DNA from: Gordonia insulae
GTDB lineage: Bacteria > Actinomycetota > Actinomycetes > Mycobacteriales > Mycobacteriaceae
Direction of reading: 5' to 3'
Length of the DNA stretch: 64,000 nucleotides
Assembly (NCBI RefSeq): GCF_003855095.1
Contig: NZ_CP033972.1
Location: 5,332,001-5,396,000, forward strand
Position 1 is the first letter of the stretch, and every line of letters starts with the position of its first letter. The notes below the pieces were generated by a model. The model did no database searches and was not told where the DNA came from. It was given only the letters and a program-made list of their open reading frames with translations. A program made the position numbers and the translations under genes. Shown piece by piece: positions 34,901-49,900 of the stretch.

Positions 34901-37900
34901 CGACCGGCTCGTCGGCATGTTCGTCAACACCCTCGTGCTGCGGACCGAGGTCGAGTCGTCCACCGCGTTCTCCGATCTCCTCGACGAGGTCCGCCGAACC
35001 GATCTCGACGCGTACGCGCACGCCGACGTCCCCTTCGAATATCTTGTCGAGAAGCTGAATCCGACCCGTTCGGAAGCATTCGCGCCGCTGTCCCAGGTGC
35101 TGCTGACCGTCGATCAGAACCCGGCGCCGCAGATCGACATCCCGGGACTGTCGGTGCGGCCCGTCGATGCCGGATCGCCGTTCGCCAAGGTGGATCTGAC
35201 GATCGACATCACCACCGACCACGATGGGGCCAGCGACCCCGATGGCGTCACCGACGCCGGCCACGGATGGCGCGGATCGATCGTCTACGCGACGGACATC
35301 TTCGACGCGCCGACCGTCGAGCGGCTCGCCGCCCGGTTCGTCGCACTGCTCGGTGACCTCGTCCGGCGCCCGACCATCGCGGTCGGCGACAGCCCGCTGC
35401 TGACCGACGACGAGGCCGCAGCCGTGCGTCGGCTCTCCGTCGGCCCCGACGTCGCGGTCCGTGCGGCCACTCTCGACACCGCGATCATCGAACAGGCGCG
35501 CCGCGCACCATCCGACCCGGCACTCGTGTTCGAGGGTCGGACCGTGGATTACGCGGAGCTCGTGACCCGGGTGAGCGGCCTCGCACGCGACCTCATCGGG
35601 CGCGGCATCGGCCCGGACGTCGCCGTCGGCGTGAGCATGCCACGATCCGTCGAGATGGTGATCGCGATCCATGCGATCGTCGCGGCGGGCGGTCAGTACG
35701 TCCCCGTCGACACCGAGGCACCCACCGAGCGGGTGCGGCACATGCTCGACACCGCGGGCGTGGGACTGGTCCTCGTCCGGCACGACGACTCGCCGACGGC
35801 ACCCGCCGAGGCCGGCGCCACCATCGTCACCGTCGACAGCACCGAGCCCGTCGACACCGACGTCACACCCGTGACCGACGCCGACCGGATCGCGCCGCTC
35901 CGTCCCGACCATGCCGCCTACACGATCTTCACGTCGGGTTCGACCGGCCGCCCCAAGGGCGTCACGGTGTCCCACCGCGCCGTCCTCAACCGCCTGCACT
36001 GGGGCCTGGACACGTTCCCGATCGACGCATCGGACACGGTGATCCTCAAGACGCCGTACACCTTCGACGTCTCGGTGCCCGAACTCTTCGCGCCGCTCTT
36101 CGCCGGCGCGCGCCTGCTCATCGCCCGTCCGGGCGGACACACCGATCCCGACTACCTCGCCGAGGTCATCGAGTCGGAGCGGGTGAGCACCGTGCACTTC
36201 GTGCCGTCGATGCTGGCGGTGTTCCTCGACGTCGTCGACGACGCCACCCTGGCCCGGCTGACGTCGATCCGCCACGTGTTCGCGTCCGGCGAGGCACTGC
36301 CCCCGTCGGTCGCGGCGGCCACGCGCGCCGCTCTGCCGTGGGCGGGTCTGCACGACCTGTTCGGTCCCACCGAAGCCGCCGTCGAGGTGGCCCACCAGGA
36401 TCTGACCACGGTGGGGGACGTCGTACCCATCGGCCACCCGACGTGGAACACCGCGACCTGGGTCCTCGACGACCGTCTGCGGCCGGTCCCCGTCGGCGTG
36501 CCGGGCGAACTGTATCTGGGTGGTGTGCAGATCGCCCGCGGATATGCGGGCCGCGCCGAACTCACCGCCGAACGCTTCGTCGCAGACCCGTTCGGTGCAC
36601 CCGGCGACCGGCTCTACCGCACCGGCGACCTGGTGCGACACAACCCGCAGGGTGAGTTGGAATACCTGGGCCGCACCGACTTCCAGGTCAAGCTGCGCGG
36701 CCAGCGGATCGAGCTCGGTGAGGTCGAGGCCGTGCTGACCGGTGTCGCCGGTGTGGTGCACGCCGCGGTCACCGTCGCGCGCTCGTCCACCGGGGCCGAG
36801 CACCTCGTCGCCTACCTCGTCGGACCGGGTTCCCCGGAGGGTGCGAAAGCCGCAGTCATGCAGGCTCTCCCGGAGTACATGCGGCCGACCGTGTGGACCG
36901 TGCTCGACACCTTCCCGCTGGGCAGCACCGGAAAACTGGACCGCCGCGCGTTGCCGGAGCCCGATTTCTCCACCCTGGACGGCCACTACGACGCGCCCGC
37001 CGACGACCACGAACGGGTGATCGCCGATGTCCTCGCAGGCGTGCTCGGCGTCGAGCGGATCTCGGTCACCGAATCGTTCTTCGCACTCGGCGGCGACTCG
37101 ATCATGTCCATCCGGGTCGCCTCCGCGTTGCGCGCCGCGGGCTACGCCTTGAGCCCCCGGGACATCTTCGAGCGACGCACCGTCCGCGCCCTCGCCATCG
37201 CGGCACGCACCGACGCCGTTGAGCGCCTGGACGAATATCGCGGTGGCGGAGCAGGTCGGGTCGAGCTCACCCCGTCCGTGCACTGGATGCTCGAGCACGC
37301 CGAGGACCCCTCGGACTTCGCCGACTTCTCCCAGAGCAGCGTGCTCGCCCTGCCCGCCGGCATCTCCGAGACGGACCTGCGTACGGTGCTCGCCGCGGTG
37401 GTCGCGCATCACCCGATGCTCAGCGCGCGACTCGTCGCCACGGACAGCGGCTGGGAGCTGACCGCGGGCGACGAGGTCGATGACGGCGAGCGTCTGTCGG
37501 CCGCGGTGCGCATCCACGACGTCGACACCCCGATCGACTCCGGTGTCTTCACCGACGCGATCCGTGACGGGCACGCGCAGGCGCTGAGTCGACTCGATCC
37601 GGCGACCGGCTCCGTCGTGGCGGCCGTCGGGGTGCGCAGCCGCGACGGCGGCGGCCGGCTCGTGCTCGCCATCCACCACCTCGCCGTGGACGCGGTCTCC
37701 TGGTCGACGATCATCACCGATCTCGTCACCGCATGGGCGCAACACTCGGCGGGACAGGCGATCTCGCTGCAGCCGACCGGGACGTCGATGCGACGCTGGG
37801 CCGGGGTGCTCGCCGACCTCGCCGACCGGGACGACGAACTCGACATGTGGGCAGATCATCTGCGGCCGGCCGCGATCGACCAGGTGGGCCGTCCGTTCGA

Positions 37901-40900
37901 TCGGACCCGCGATCGTCAGTCCACGGTGCGCACGATCTCGTGGACGTTGCCCACCGGGCTCTCGGAGTCGCTGCTGACCCGGGTGCCGGACGCCTACCGG
38001 ACCGGTACGGACACGCCGTTGCTGGCGGCGCTCGCCCGGGCCGTCGCGGACCCGGCCGCCGGCCGTCGTGTGGCCATCCTGCTGGAGGGCCACGGGCGTG
38101 AGGAATCGGTCGCGCCCGGGGCCGATCTGTCCCGGTCGGTCGGGTGGTTCACCAGCATCGCCCCGCTGTCCATCGACGTCCCGGCCGATGCCGGGCAACC
38201 GGTCGGCATCTCGTCGATGGTCAAGGCCGTCAAGGACTCCCGGGCCGCGATGCCCGATCGTGGAGTCGGCTTCGGGTCGCTGCGCCACCTGCGCGACGGC
38301 TCACCCCTCGCGCGACTGCCGCTGCCCTCGATCACCTTCAACTACTTCGGCAACGTGTCCGGTGGGACATCGAACGACGACGCGGACTTCCTGCCGTCGT
38401 CCGATGCGCCGGTATTGCCGCCGTCGGTGTCCGGCGCGATGGTCGCCCTCGCCTCCCTGGCGGTCAACGTCTCGACCGTCTCCGGTGTCGACGGCCGGAC
38501 GCTGCGCGCGGACCTCAGCTTCCCCGCGGCCGTCCTCGACGACGACGAGGTCACCGCGATCGGGCAGCGATGGCAGGACGGGCTCGCCGCCATCGTCGCC
38601 CATCTCGACGCGGTCGGTGATCCCGGACCGTCCGAATCCGACGTCACGGCAACGGGTCTCGTCCAGGACGAGATCGACGAACTGGTCGCGCGGTACCCGG
38701 GTGCCGACCTGTGGCCGTTGTCGCCCCTGCAGCAGGGGCTGCTGTTCCAGTCGGAGGTCGCGGACCGACCTGGTGACATCGACGTGTACTCGGTGCAGGC
38801 AGTCATCGAGATCGCCGGCGGGATCGACGAGGCGCGGATGCGACGCGCCGCCGCCGAACTGTTCCGCGCGCACCGCGTCCTGCGGTCGGCGTACGTCCGT
38901 ACGTCGGCGGGCACGCCGGTCACGGTGGTACCACCGCATACAGAACCCGATTGGCAGAGCGTCGATCTCGGCGCCCTGGACCCGGCGGCGGCACGGACTC
39001 GCCTCGGTGAACTGGCCGATGAGCAGCGCCTCGCCCGATTCGACCTGACCCGGCCCGGCCCCATCCGGTTCGTCGCGGTCGCGATGCCGTCGGGTGAGCA
39101 CCGGTTGATCATCACCAACCACCACATCCTGCTCGACGGCTGGTCCGGACCGCTGGTGATCGCCGATCTGTTCGCCGCCTACCTCGCCGACGGGGCGATC
39201 CCCACTCCGCCTGCGCCGCGGGCCGAGTACGACGACTTCCTCGCCTGGCTCGCCGGGCGCGATCGCTCCGCCGCACTGGAGGCGTGGCGGGAGGCGTTGG
39301 CGCCGGTGGAGGGAGCGACACTCCTCGCGCCCGGGCAGGTCGCAGTGGCGGCGACACCCGCCGAACTCGGCGTCGACCTCGACCACGCGCTGGTGTCCGG
39401 ACTGCATCGATTCTCCCGCGACCACGGGGTGACGCCGTCGACCGCGATCCAGGTCGCCTGGGCGCTCACGCTCTCCCGGCTGACCGGTCAGCAGATCGTG
39501 ACCTTCGGCGAGACCGTGGCGGGCCGACCGGCCGACCTCGACGGCGTGGAGTCCGCCATCGGCCTGTTCATCAACACCATCCCGGTGATCGTCGACTGCG
39601 ATCCCGATGCGACCCTGGCCGAGGTCGCCACCGCCCTGCAGGACGCGAAGACGAGACTGCTCGATCATCAGCATCTGGGACTCGCCGAGATCGGTGAGAT
39701 CGCCGGACATCCGGTCCTGTTCGACACCCTCACCGTCTACGAGTCCTATCCGGTCGACTCCGACGCCCTCGCCTCGGGGAGCCGGGCGGCCGGCCTGGAC
39801 ATCACCGGCGTCGACGTCGCCGATGCCACGCACTACCCGCTGAACCTCATCGCCGGTCCCGACGGGGACGGCATGCGGCTGGCCTACAAGTATCTGCCGA
39901 GCGTGTTCGGCGACGACGACGTCGTACGCGTGGCCGATCATGTCCGGACGGTGCTGACCGCGCTCGTCGAGGCACCCGGGCGCAGACTCGTCGACGTCGA
40001 CACCATCGGCGACGCCGATCGTGCACTCGTGACCGGATGGGCGCACGGGGACCGGGTCGATCTCGAACCCGCGACCCTGGCTGATCGGGTTGCCGCGCAG
40101 ATCCGTTCGACGCCCGACGCGACCGCGCTGGTGTTCGGGGGCCGGGACGGGGAGTGCGACAGCTCGGTCACCTACGGCGAATTCGGCTCGCGGGTATGGG
40201 CACTCGCCCGCGACCTGATCGCACGCGGTGTGGGGCCGGACGTCGCCGTGGGCGTGTGTATCCCACGATCGGTGGAGTTGCTCGTCGGGTTGCACGCGGT
40301 CGTCGCGGCCGGCGGCCACTATGTACCGATCGACCCGGAGGCCCCGGCTGACCGCGTCGCGTCCATCGTGGACACCTCGGGCGCCCGTCTCGTGCTCGTC
40401 TCGGGCTCCACCGGGCCGGATGCCGCGTTCACGTCGTTCCCGGCGGCCGACGCGGGCGTGCCGCACACCGACGTCGTGGTCGTCGACACCGAGGCCCCGG
40501 CCGCGATCGTCGCACCGGTGACCGATGCCGACCGGATCGCGCCGCTTCGCGGTGATCATCCCGCCTACACACTGTTCACCTCCGGATCGACCGGTCGCCC
40601 CAAGGGCGTCACGGTGACGCACGAGGCGATCGTGAACCGTCTCGCGTGGATGCAGGCGTCCTACCCACTGGACGCCGACGATGTCGTCGTGCAGAAGACA
40701 CCGGTCACCTTCGACGTGTCGGTGTGGGAACTGTTCTGGCCGTTGACCGTCGGTGCGGAGCTGGTGATCGCCCGCCCGGACGGCCACCGTGACCCGCGCT
40801 ACCTGGCGACCCTGCTGCGGGACACGCGGGCCGGCACCGTCCACTTCGTCCCGTCGATGCTGTCGGCCTTCGTCGACGTGCTGGGTGCCACCGGCCTCGC

Positions 40901-43900
40901 CGAGCTGACGTCGCTGCGGCAGGTGTTCACCTCCGGCGAGGCGCTCACACCGACGGTGGCGGCCGCCGCACTCGACGCACTTCCGCATGCCCGGCTGCAC
41001 AATCTGTACGGGCCCACGGAGGCGGCCGTGGACGTCACCGCCCACGAGGTCCTGCCGGGGGACACGGTCGTGCCGATCGGACGTCCCGTCCGGAACACCA
41101 TCACGCGGGTACTCGACTCCCGGCTGCGCCCGGTCCCGCCCGGGGTGGCCGGCGAACTGTATCTGGGCGGCGTGCAGCTCGCGCGTGGCTACGCGTCCCG
41201 ACCCGACCTCACCGCGGACCGGTTCGTCGCCGATCCGTTCGGCGAACCGGGTACCCGCCTGTATCGCACCGGCGATCTGGTGCGGCACACCTCCGACGGC
41301 TCGCTGGAGTACCTGGGTCGCACCGACTTCCAGATCAAACTGCGCGGCCAGCGGATCGAACTCGGCGAGATCGAGGCCGTACTCGCGTCGGCTCCGGGTG
41401 TCGTGCAAGCCGCGGCCACCGTCGGCGAGAGCCCCAGCGGCGACCACCATCTGATCGGCCACCTCGCGGGCGATTCGATCGACATCGAGGCCGTGCAGGC
41501 GACCGCCGCGCGGGCGCTGCCGGAGTACATGCGTCCGACGGTCTGGTCGCTGCTGGACGTGATGCCGCTGAACACGGCAGGCAAGATCGACCGGCGTGCG
41601 CTGCCCGAACCCGAATTCGCGGCGGGGGAGTACGTCGCACCGGGCACCGACGCCGAGCGCGCCGTCGCCACCGTGTTCGGCGACGTCCTGGGCCTCGACG
41701 CCGTGTCGGCCACCGACAGCTTCTTCGACCTCGGTGGCAACTCGCTCTCGGCCACCAGGGTCGCCGCCCGCATCGGCGATGTCCTGGGCACCCGGGTCGG
41801 GGTGCGCGACCTGTTCGACGCACCGACCGTCCGCGCGCTCGCCGCGCGCGCCGCCGATGTCGCCGGTCCGGCGATGGAGGTACTGACCGCCTCCACACGC
41901 CCCGACCACATCCCCCTCTCCAGCGCACAGCAGCGGATGTGGTTCATCAACCGGTTCGACCCGTCGTCGCCCGCCTACAACATCCCGTTCGCGCTGACGC
42001 TCACCGGCCGCCTCGACGCGCACGCGCTGCGCGCCGCGCTCGCCGACGTCATCGTCCGCCACGAGAGCCTGCGCACCGTCTTCCCGGCCGATGCGAACGG
42101 TGATGCGACACAACAGATCCTCGACCCCACGAGCGTGGTGACCGACACGACCTGGTGGAGTCGACCCGCCGACACCACCACCGCGCTCGATCTCGCCCGG
42201 CAGCCCTTCGACGTCACCAGTGACCTGCCGATCCGTGCGGCACTCGTCCCGACCGGGGAGGATGTCCACCTGCTCGTGGTGATCATCCACCACATCGCGG
42301 CCGACGGTGAGTCGCTCGCCCCGCTGTTGCGCGACATCGTCACCGCCTATACGGCGCGCGTCGCGGGCGACGAGCCGGACTGGCCGGAACTGTCCGTCCA
42401 GTACGCCGACTTCGCGCTGTGGCAGCAGCGGGTGCTCGGTTCCGCCGACGACCCGGGCTCGGTGGCGGGACAGCAGGTCGCCTACTGGACCGCACAACTC
42501 GCCGACCTGCCCGACGTCATCGAACTCCCCACGGACCGAACCCGTCCCGCGTTCGCGTCGCTGCGGGGTGGGCTCGCGGAGTTCGACGTGCCCGCCGATC
42601 TGGTCGAGGCCGTCGACGAACTCGCCCGGCGTCATGGTGCGACACCGTTCATGGTGCTGCACGCAGCCCTCGCCGCTCTGCTCGGCCGCATCGGCGCGAC
42701 CACCGACGTCGCCATCGCGACACCCGTCGCGGGCCGCGGACAAGCCGCGCTCGACGACGTGATCGGCATGTTCGTCAACACGCTCGTGCTGCGCAGCGCG
42801 ATCGACCCCGGCATGACATTCGACGAACTGGTGTCCGCCACCCGGGGAACCGATCTCGATGCCTTCGCCCACGCCGACGTCCCCTTCGAGCATCTCGTCG
42901 AACGTCTCGCCCCCACCAGATCGGAGGCGTTCGCCCCGCTCGCCCAGGTGATGTTCACGCTGGAACAGCATGCGGAATCGGGAATCGACCTGCCGGACCT
43001 GAACATCGCTCCGGCCGACCCCGGGGAGCCGGCCGCACGCTTCGACCTGACCGTCGGTCTGGCCGCGACCCGGACCGACGACGGCCGGCTCACCGCCCTC
43101 GACGGTTCGATCGTCTACGCGACCGACCTGTTCGACGACGACAGCGCGGCCCGCATCGCCGACTGGTACGTCGCGGTGCTGCGGGCCGCCGTCGACGACC
43201 CGACCCAGGCGATCGGCGACGTGCCACTCGTCGATGCCGCCGGGCGCGGCCGGTTGCGCGCGTGGGCGCAGGGTCTCGAGGTCGACACCGACGCCGCGGT
43301 ACTGCCGGATGCGATCGCGGCCGCGATCCGCGCCCACGGCAGCACACCGGCGCTCGTCGACGGGGACCGCACCCTCACCTATGCCGACTTCGGCGCACGG
43401 GTGAACAGCCTTGCGCGCGAGCTCATCAGCTCGGGCGTGGGCCCCGACGTCGCCGTCGGCGTCGCCGTCGAGAGGTCGGCGGAGATGCTGGTCGCCATCC
43501 ACGCGGTGGTGACCGCGGGCGGACACTACGTACCGGTCGACCCGGACGCCCCGGCGGAACGCATCGACCACATGCTCGACACCGCCCGCGCGGCCGTGGT
43601 GATCGTCGGCCCGGGTACCGTACCCGGCGTGCTCGCCGCGGCGAACCGTGCGGTGGTGGTCGCCGATCTCGGGTCGCCGGTCACGGGGGACACCTCGCCG
43701 GTCACCGACGCCGATCGCAGCGCGCCGCTGTTCGCCGACCACGCGGCGTACACGCTGTTCACGTCCGGGTCGACCGGACATCCCAAGGGTGTGGTCGTCT
43801 CGCATGCGGCCATCGCCAACCGGCTGGCCTGGATGCAGGACTCCTATCGGCTGCGTGCGGCGGACGTGGTGGTGCAGAAGACGCCGGTGACCTTCGACGT

Positions 43901-46900
43901 GTCGGTGTGGGAGTTGTTCTGGCCGTTGATGGTCGGTGCACGGTTGGTCATCGCCCGTCCGGGCGGTCACCGCGATCCCGCCTACCTCGCGCAGCTGATC
44001 CGCGAGCAGCGGGTCACCACGACGCACTTCGTGCCGTCGATGCTGTCGACGTTCCTCGATGTCCTCGGCACCGAGGGGCTCTCGGCGCTGACCTCGATCC
44101 GACAGCTGTTCACCTCGGGAGAGGCGCTCGCGCCGTCCGTCGCCGCGGCCGCGGTGGATGCGCTGCCGAACTCGCGGCTGCACAACCTTTACGGGCCGAC
44201 CGAGGCGGCAGTCGACGTGACCTTCCACGAGGTGCGCCACGGTGACACCGAGGTGCCGATCGGTCGTCCGGTCTGGAACACCACCGCCCACGTCCTCGAT
44301 GCGCGGCTGCACCCGGTGCCCGCCGGCGTACCCGGCGAGCTCTACCTCGGCGGCGTGCAACTCGCCCGCGGGTACGCCGCGCGCCCGGACCTCACCGCCG
44401 ACCGGTTCGTCGCGGATCCGTTCGGCGACCCCGGCGCTCGTCTGTACCGCACCGGCGACCTCGTACGGCACACCCCGCACGGGGACCTGGACTACCTGGG
44501 CCGCACCGACTTCCAGATCAAGCTTCGGGGCCAGCGCCTCGAACTCGGCGAGATCGAGGCGGTGCTCGCGGCCGCACCCGGAGTGGTCCATGCCGCAGTC
44601 ACCGTGGCGACCACCGCCGACGGGTCGGAGCATCTGGTCGCCTACCTGGCCGGCCGTCCCGGGGCCCGGGCGGTCGACCTCGACGCCGCCAAGGCGCGGG
44701 TGGCCCGCCTGCTGCCGCAGTATATGCGGCCGACGGTCTGGATACCGCTGGAGCGCGTCGAGCTCACCGGCGCAGGCAAACTCAACCGACGTGCCCTGCC
44801 CGCACCGGAGTTCGGCGGCGGCGAGTACATCGCGCCGACCACCGACATCGAGGTGACCATCGCGGGTGTGTTCGCCGACGTCCTCGGCATCGAGCGTGCC
44901 TCGTCGACCGAGAGCTTCTTCGACCTCGGTGGCAACTCGCTGTCCGCGACCCGGGTGGCCGCGCGTGTCGGCCGTGCATTCGACACCGACGTGTCGGTGC
45001 GTGACCTGTTCGATGCGCCCACGGTGCGCTCACTCGCCGAGCGGGTCCGGCCGGGTACCGGAGCGACGGCCCCGATCGTCGCGCAGACCCGACCCGAGGT
45101 CATCCCGCTGTCGTTCGCGCAGCAGCGGATGTGGTTCATCAACCAGTTCGACACCGCGTCCTCGGCGTACAACATCCCCCTCGGCCTCCGCCTGCGCGGC
45201 GACGTCGACATGGATGCCCTCCATGGCGCCCTCATCGACGTCGTCGGCCGACACGAGGTCCTGCGCACCGTCTACCCGACCGTGGACGGGCGACCCGCCC
45301 AACGCATCATCGGCGCCGCCGACGCCGCCGAGCGTCTCGACTGGTCGATCGCCGGTGAGCCGGGCGACCTGCCGGCCGTCACCGCGCGCGGATTCGACGT
45401 CGTGACCGATCTCCCCATTCGTGGACGGATCTGGCACGCGGCGGATTCCGACACCACCGACGTCATCGTGGTGTGCCACCACATCGCCTTCGACGGTGAG
45501 TCGGCCAGGGTGCTCGCAGCCGAGTTGGTCCGCACCTACCTCACGCGCACCGGTGGCGGGTCGGCCGTCGAGCCGCCGACCGTCCAGTACGCGGATGTCG
45601 CGCTCTGGCAACACCAGACGCTCGGCCGGACCGACGACGTGGCCTCGCCGATCGGCCGACAGCTCACGCACTGGCTGTCCGTGCTCGACGACATCCCGGC
45701 GGTCACCGATCTGCCGATGGACCGTCCGCGGCCCGCGGTACTCGACCCCGAGGGCGAGCGTGTCGGCATCGACGTGCCGACCGAGCTCGCCGCGGCCGTG
45801 CACCGCACCGCCACGGAAACCGGTCTGACGCCGTTCATGGTGTGCCACGCCGCACTTGCGCTCACCGTCTCCCGGCTCGCCGCGACGCGCGACGTGGTCA
45901 TCGGCGCACCGGTCGCCGGCCGCGGCCAGGCGGTACTCGACGATCTCATCGGGATGTTCGTCAACACCCTGGTCCTGCGCACCGCCGTCGACCCGGCCGA
46001 CTCGGTCGGCGACTTCCTCGCCGAGATCCGCGCTGTCGACCTCGACGCCTTCGCCCACGCCGACGTCGCCTTCGAACAACTCGTGGACGCGCTGGCACCC
46101 GAACGGTCGTCGGCGCACGCCCCGCTCACCCAGATCGCGTTCACCTACGCGACCGACGATGTGGCCGGCCGGGACGCGTTCGCCGGCGCCGGACTGGACG
46201 TCGAGGCGCTCGACATCGCGGAGCGGGACGCCAAGTTCGACCTGACGGTCGGCGTGCTCGAGTGCCCGGGAGACGGCGGGATTCCCGACCTGTCCGCCGA
46301 CTTCCTCTATGCACGAGCACTGTTCGACGAGCCGACCGTCCGCGGATTCGCCGACACCTGGCTGCGCGTACTCGCCGCGATCACCGCCGATCGCACCGCC
46401 GTCGTCGGCGACATCGATCTGCTCGACGACGCCCAGCGGCGCGAGATGGACGCCGTCCGTGCCGAACTCGCGGCGGCGGCCCGGGCGAACGAGACCTTCG
46501 GCGGCGGGAAGACGCTCCCGGAGATCCTCGTCGACCGCACCCTCGACCCCGATCACGCGGCAGTCGTCACCGACGACCAGACGATCGATCACGGCGAGTT
46601 CGAGGCCCGCACCAATCGCCTCGCCCGCAGTCTGATCCGCCGCGGCATCGGGCCGGAGGTCGTCGTCGCGGTCGGCATCGCGCGGTCGGTGGAGTCGGTC
46701 ATCGCCACCTGGGCGGTGATCAAGGCCGGGGGCGTCTACCTGCCCATCGACCCGACCTATCCCGACGAGCGCATCGACCACATGCTGTCCGATTCCGGTG
46801 CGGTCCTGGGGATCACGACCATCGCCGACCGCGATCTCCTCGGCGATCGTGAGCAGCCGCGCTGGTTGGTGCTCGACGACGAGGAGATGATCGCGGAGGC

Positions 46901-49900
46901 CGGATCGCAGTCGGCGGGCACCGTGACCGACGACGACCGGATCGCACCGGTCCGTCTCGACGGCCTCGCGTACCTGATCTACACCTCGGGTTCCACCGGC
47001 AGACCCAAGGCGGTCGCGGTCACCCACCGGGGTGTCTCGGATCTGGTGGGCGCCCATCGGGAGATCTCGTACGGCTCCGCGACCCGCGTGCTCCACGTCG
47101 CGTCCCCGAGCTTCGACGCCTCGTTCTTCGAGATGGTCTGGGCCATCGGCTCGGGTCACACCCTGGTGATCTCGCCGGCCGAGATCTATGGCGGCGCCGA
47201 ACTGACCGAGCTCATCGCGCGCCACCGGGTCACCGATGCGGTCATCACCCCGACCGTCCTGCAGACCATGGATGCGTCGGGTCTGACCGACCTCAAGCAT
47301 CTGGCCACCGCGGGGGAGGCGTGCCCGCCCGATCTCGTCGAGAGATGGGCGCCCGGGCGCGCGCTGTTCAACTTCTACGGACCGTCGGAGACCACCGTGT
47401 GGGCGACCGCCGGACGGTCCCGCCCCGGCCGGCCGGTGACCATCGGGCGGCCCATCCGCGGCGTCACCGCCTACATCCTCGACGACCGTCTCAACCCCGT
47501 CCCGCACGGCGTCGTCGGCGAACTGTATCTGTCCGCCCCCGGGGTTGCCCGCGGTTACCTCGACCGTGCAGGCCTGACGTCGACCCGGTTCGTCGCCGAC
47601 CCGCTCGGCCTGCCCGGCTCGCGGCTCTACGCCACCGGTGACCTCGTCCGTCGCACACCGTCCGGTGAGATCGAATTCGCCGGCCGTGCAGACCATCAGG
47701 TGAAGATCAACGGCCAGCGCGTCGAACTCGGTGAGATCGATGCGGTGCTCGCGGCGGCACCGGGAGTGGCGCACGCGGTGACCGTCGGTGCATCGGACGC
47801 CACCGGACGCACTCGACTCGTCGGCTATCTCGTCGGAGACGACAAGACCACCCCGAACATCGACGTCGTGACACGCGAGGCCGCCAGGCGGCTCGCCGCG
47901 CACATGACCCCGGCGCAACTCATCGTGCTCGACGCGCTGCCGCTGACCCCGGCGGGCAAGCTCGATCGCGGTGCCCTACCCGCGCCCGACTTCGGCGTGA
48001 CCGCCGAATTCGTCCCGCCCGCAACGGATGCGGAACGAGCCCTCGCGGGCATCGTGGCCGGGCTCCTCGGCGTGGACCGGGTCGGCGCCACCGATTCGTT
48101 CTTCACCCTCGGCGGTGACAGCATCATGTCCATCCAGCTCGTGTCTACGGCGAAGGCCGTGGGGCTGGTCCTGACTCCCCGCGACATCTTCGAGCACAAG
48201 ACGATTCGCGAGATCGCCCGGGCGGCAGGTACCGCGGCCGTCGCCCTCGAGCCGCTCGCGGAGCCCGCCGACGGTCCGTCGGGCGACACCGAGATCATGC
48301 CGATCGTCGACTGGATGATCGCGCACGCCGACACCCCGTCGGACTTCGCCGACTTCTCACAGTCGACGATCCTGCGGTTGCCCGCCGACGCGACCCGCGC
48401 CGATCTGACCGTCATGCTCGATGCCTTGATCGCCGCGCACCCGATGCTGTCGGCGCGGCTTGCGCAGACCGGCGACGGCTGGACGCTCCACACGTGCGAC
48501 ACCGTCGACGTCGAGAACGTCCTGCGGTCCGCGCCGGTGTCCGTGGAACCGGGCACCGGCGGGTTCGCCGAGGCGGTCGGCCGCGTGCACGCCGCAACAC
48601 TTGCCGAGCTCGATCCCGCGCACGGCGACATCCTGCGTGCCGTGGTGCTGACAACCGGCGCCGGGGGGATCGACGACACGGCTGCCGTCGGTGACGACGC
48701 CCGCCTGCTGATCGTCGTGCACCACCTAGCGGTCGATGCGGTGTCCTGGTCGACCATCGTCACCGACCTCGCGACCATGTGGTCCCAGCTCCGATCCGGT
48801 CTCGCCCCGGCCCCGACGCCCGAGGGCACCTCGGTTCGACGGTGGTCGCAGTTGCTCGCCGAGCAGGTCGGTGACCGCCTGGCCGAGTTGCCGTACTGGC
48901 TGCACCGCCTGCCCGCCGCGGCCCTCCCGGTCACCGAGCCGACCCGGGACACCGATGACGACCGCTCGCCGCACACCGTCACGGTGACGGTCGCCGCCGA
49001 CGTCACCCGGGCACTGCTGACCACCGTGCCCGACGCCTTCGCGGCGGGCACCCAGGACGCATTGATCGCCGCGCTCGCCCGGGCTGTTCACGGAGCCGGC
49101 GCCATCGACCCGGCGAACGCCGACGACGCGGTCGTCATCCAGGTGGAAGGGCATGGACGCGAGTCCGAGATCGCCGCGCGCGGTGCGGATCCGCGCGCAG
49201 CCGACCTGTCCCGCACGGTCGGCTGGTTCACCACGATCTCGCCGGTCCGCATACCGGTGGGTCGCGACCATGACGTCGTCCGGACTGTCAAGGAGGTCAA
49301 GGAAGAGCTCCGCGGCCGAACCGACAACGGACTCGGGTTCGGCGTCCTCCGTTACCTCGCACCGCGTCTGCTCGACACCGCCGAACTCGTCGACCTCGTC
49401 GAACTGACCCGCCGTCCGCTGCCCGCGATCGGCTTCAACTACTTCGGCAATGTCGCCGGCGGCACCCCGGAAGCCGACGGACGAGGCGACACCGCGTTCC
49501 TCCCCTCCGGCGACGACGTGGTGCTCCCCTCGACCGTCAGCGGCACCCTGTCCACTTCGACCACACTCTCGGTGGACGTCAACACCGTTGTCGCCGATGG
49601 TGTCCGGGAATTGCGCGCCACTTTCGCCCACCGCGATGGGTCACTCACCGAGGCCCAGGTCACCGACATCGCGAACTCCTGGAGCGCCGAGCTGTCCGCC
49701 ATCGTCGGCGCCATCGAGACCGCCGATCCCGGCCCGTCTCCATCCGATCTGATCGGGCCACGCCTCACCCAGCCCGAGATCGACGACCTCCGCCGCCGTC
49801 ACCCGGACGCCGAGATCTGGCCGCTCACTCCGCTCCAGCAGGGCCTGTACTTCCAGGCCGAGCTCGGCGCGACGCCGGTCGACTCCGGCACCGCCGACGC

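Noticed and set aside
31803..38288. Very long open frame on the minus strand (2161 codons), and similar ones at 38301-44633, 25527-28514 and 52521-56258
   Set aside because: They lie antisense to NRPS-2, whose motifs are all on the plus strand. Their products are low-complexity Arg/Gly/Asp/His-rich sequence, as expected for shadows in high-GC coding DNA.
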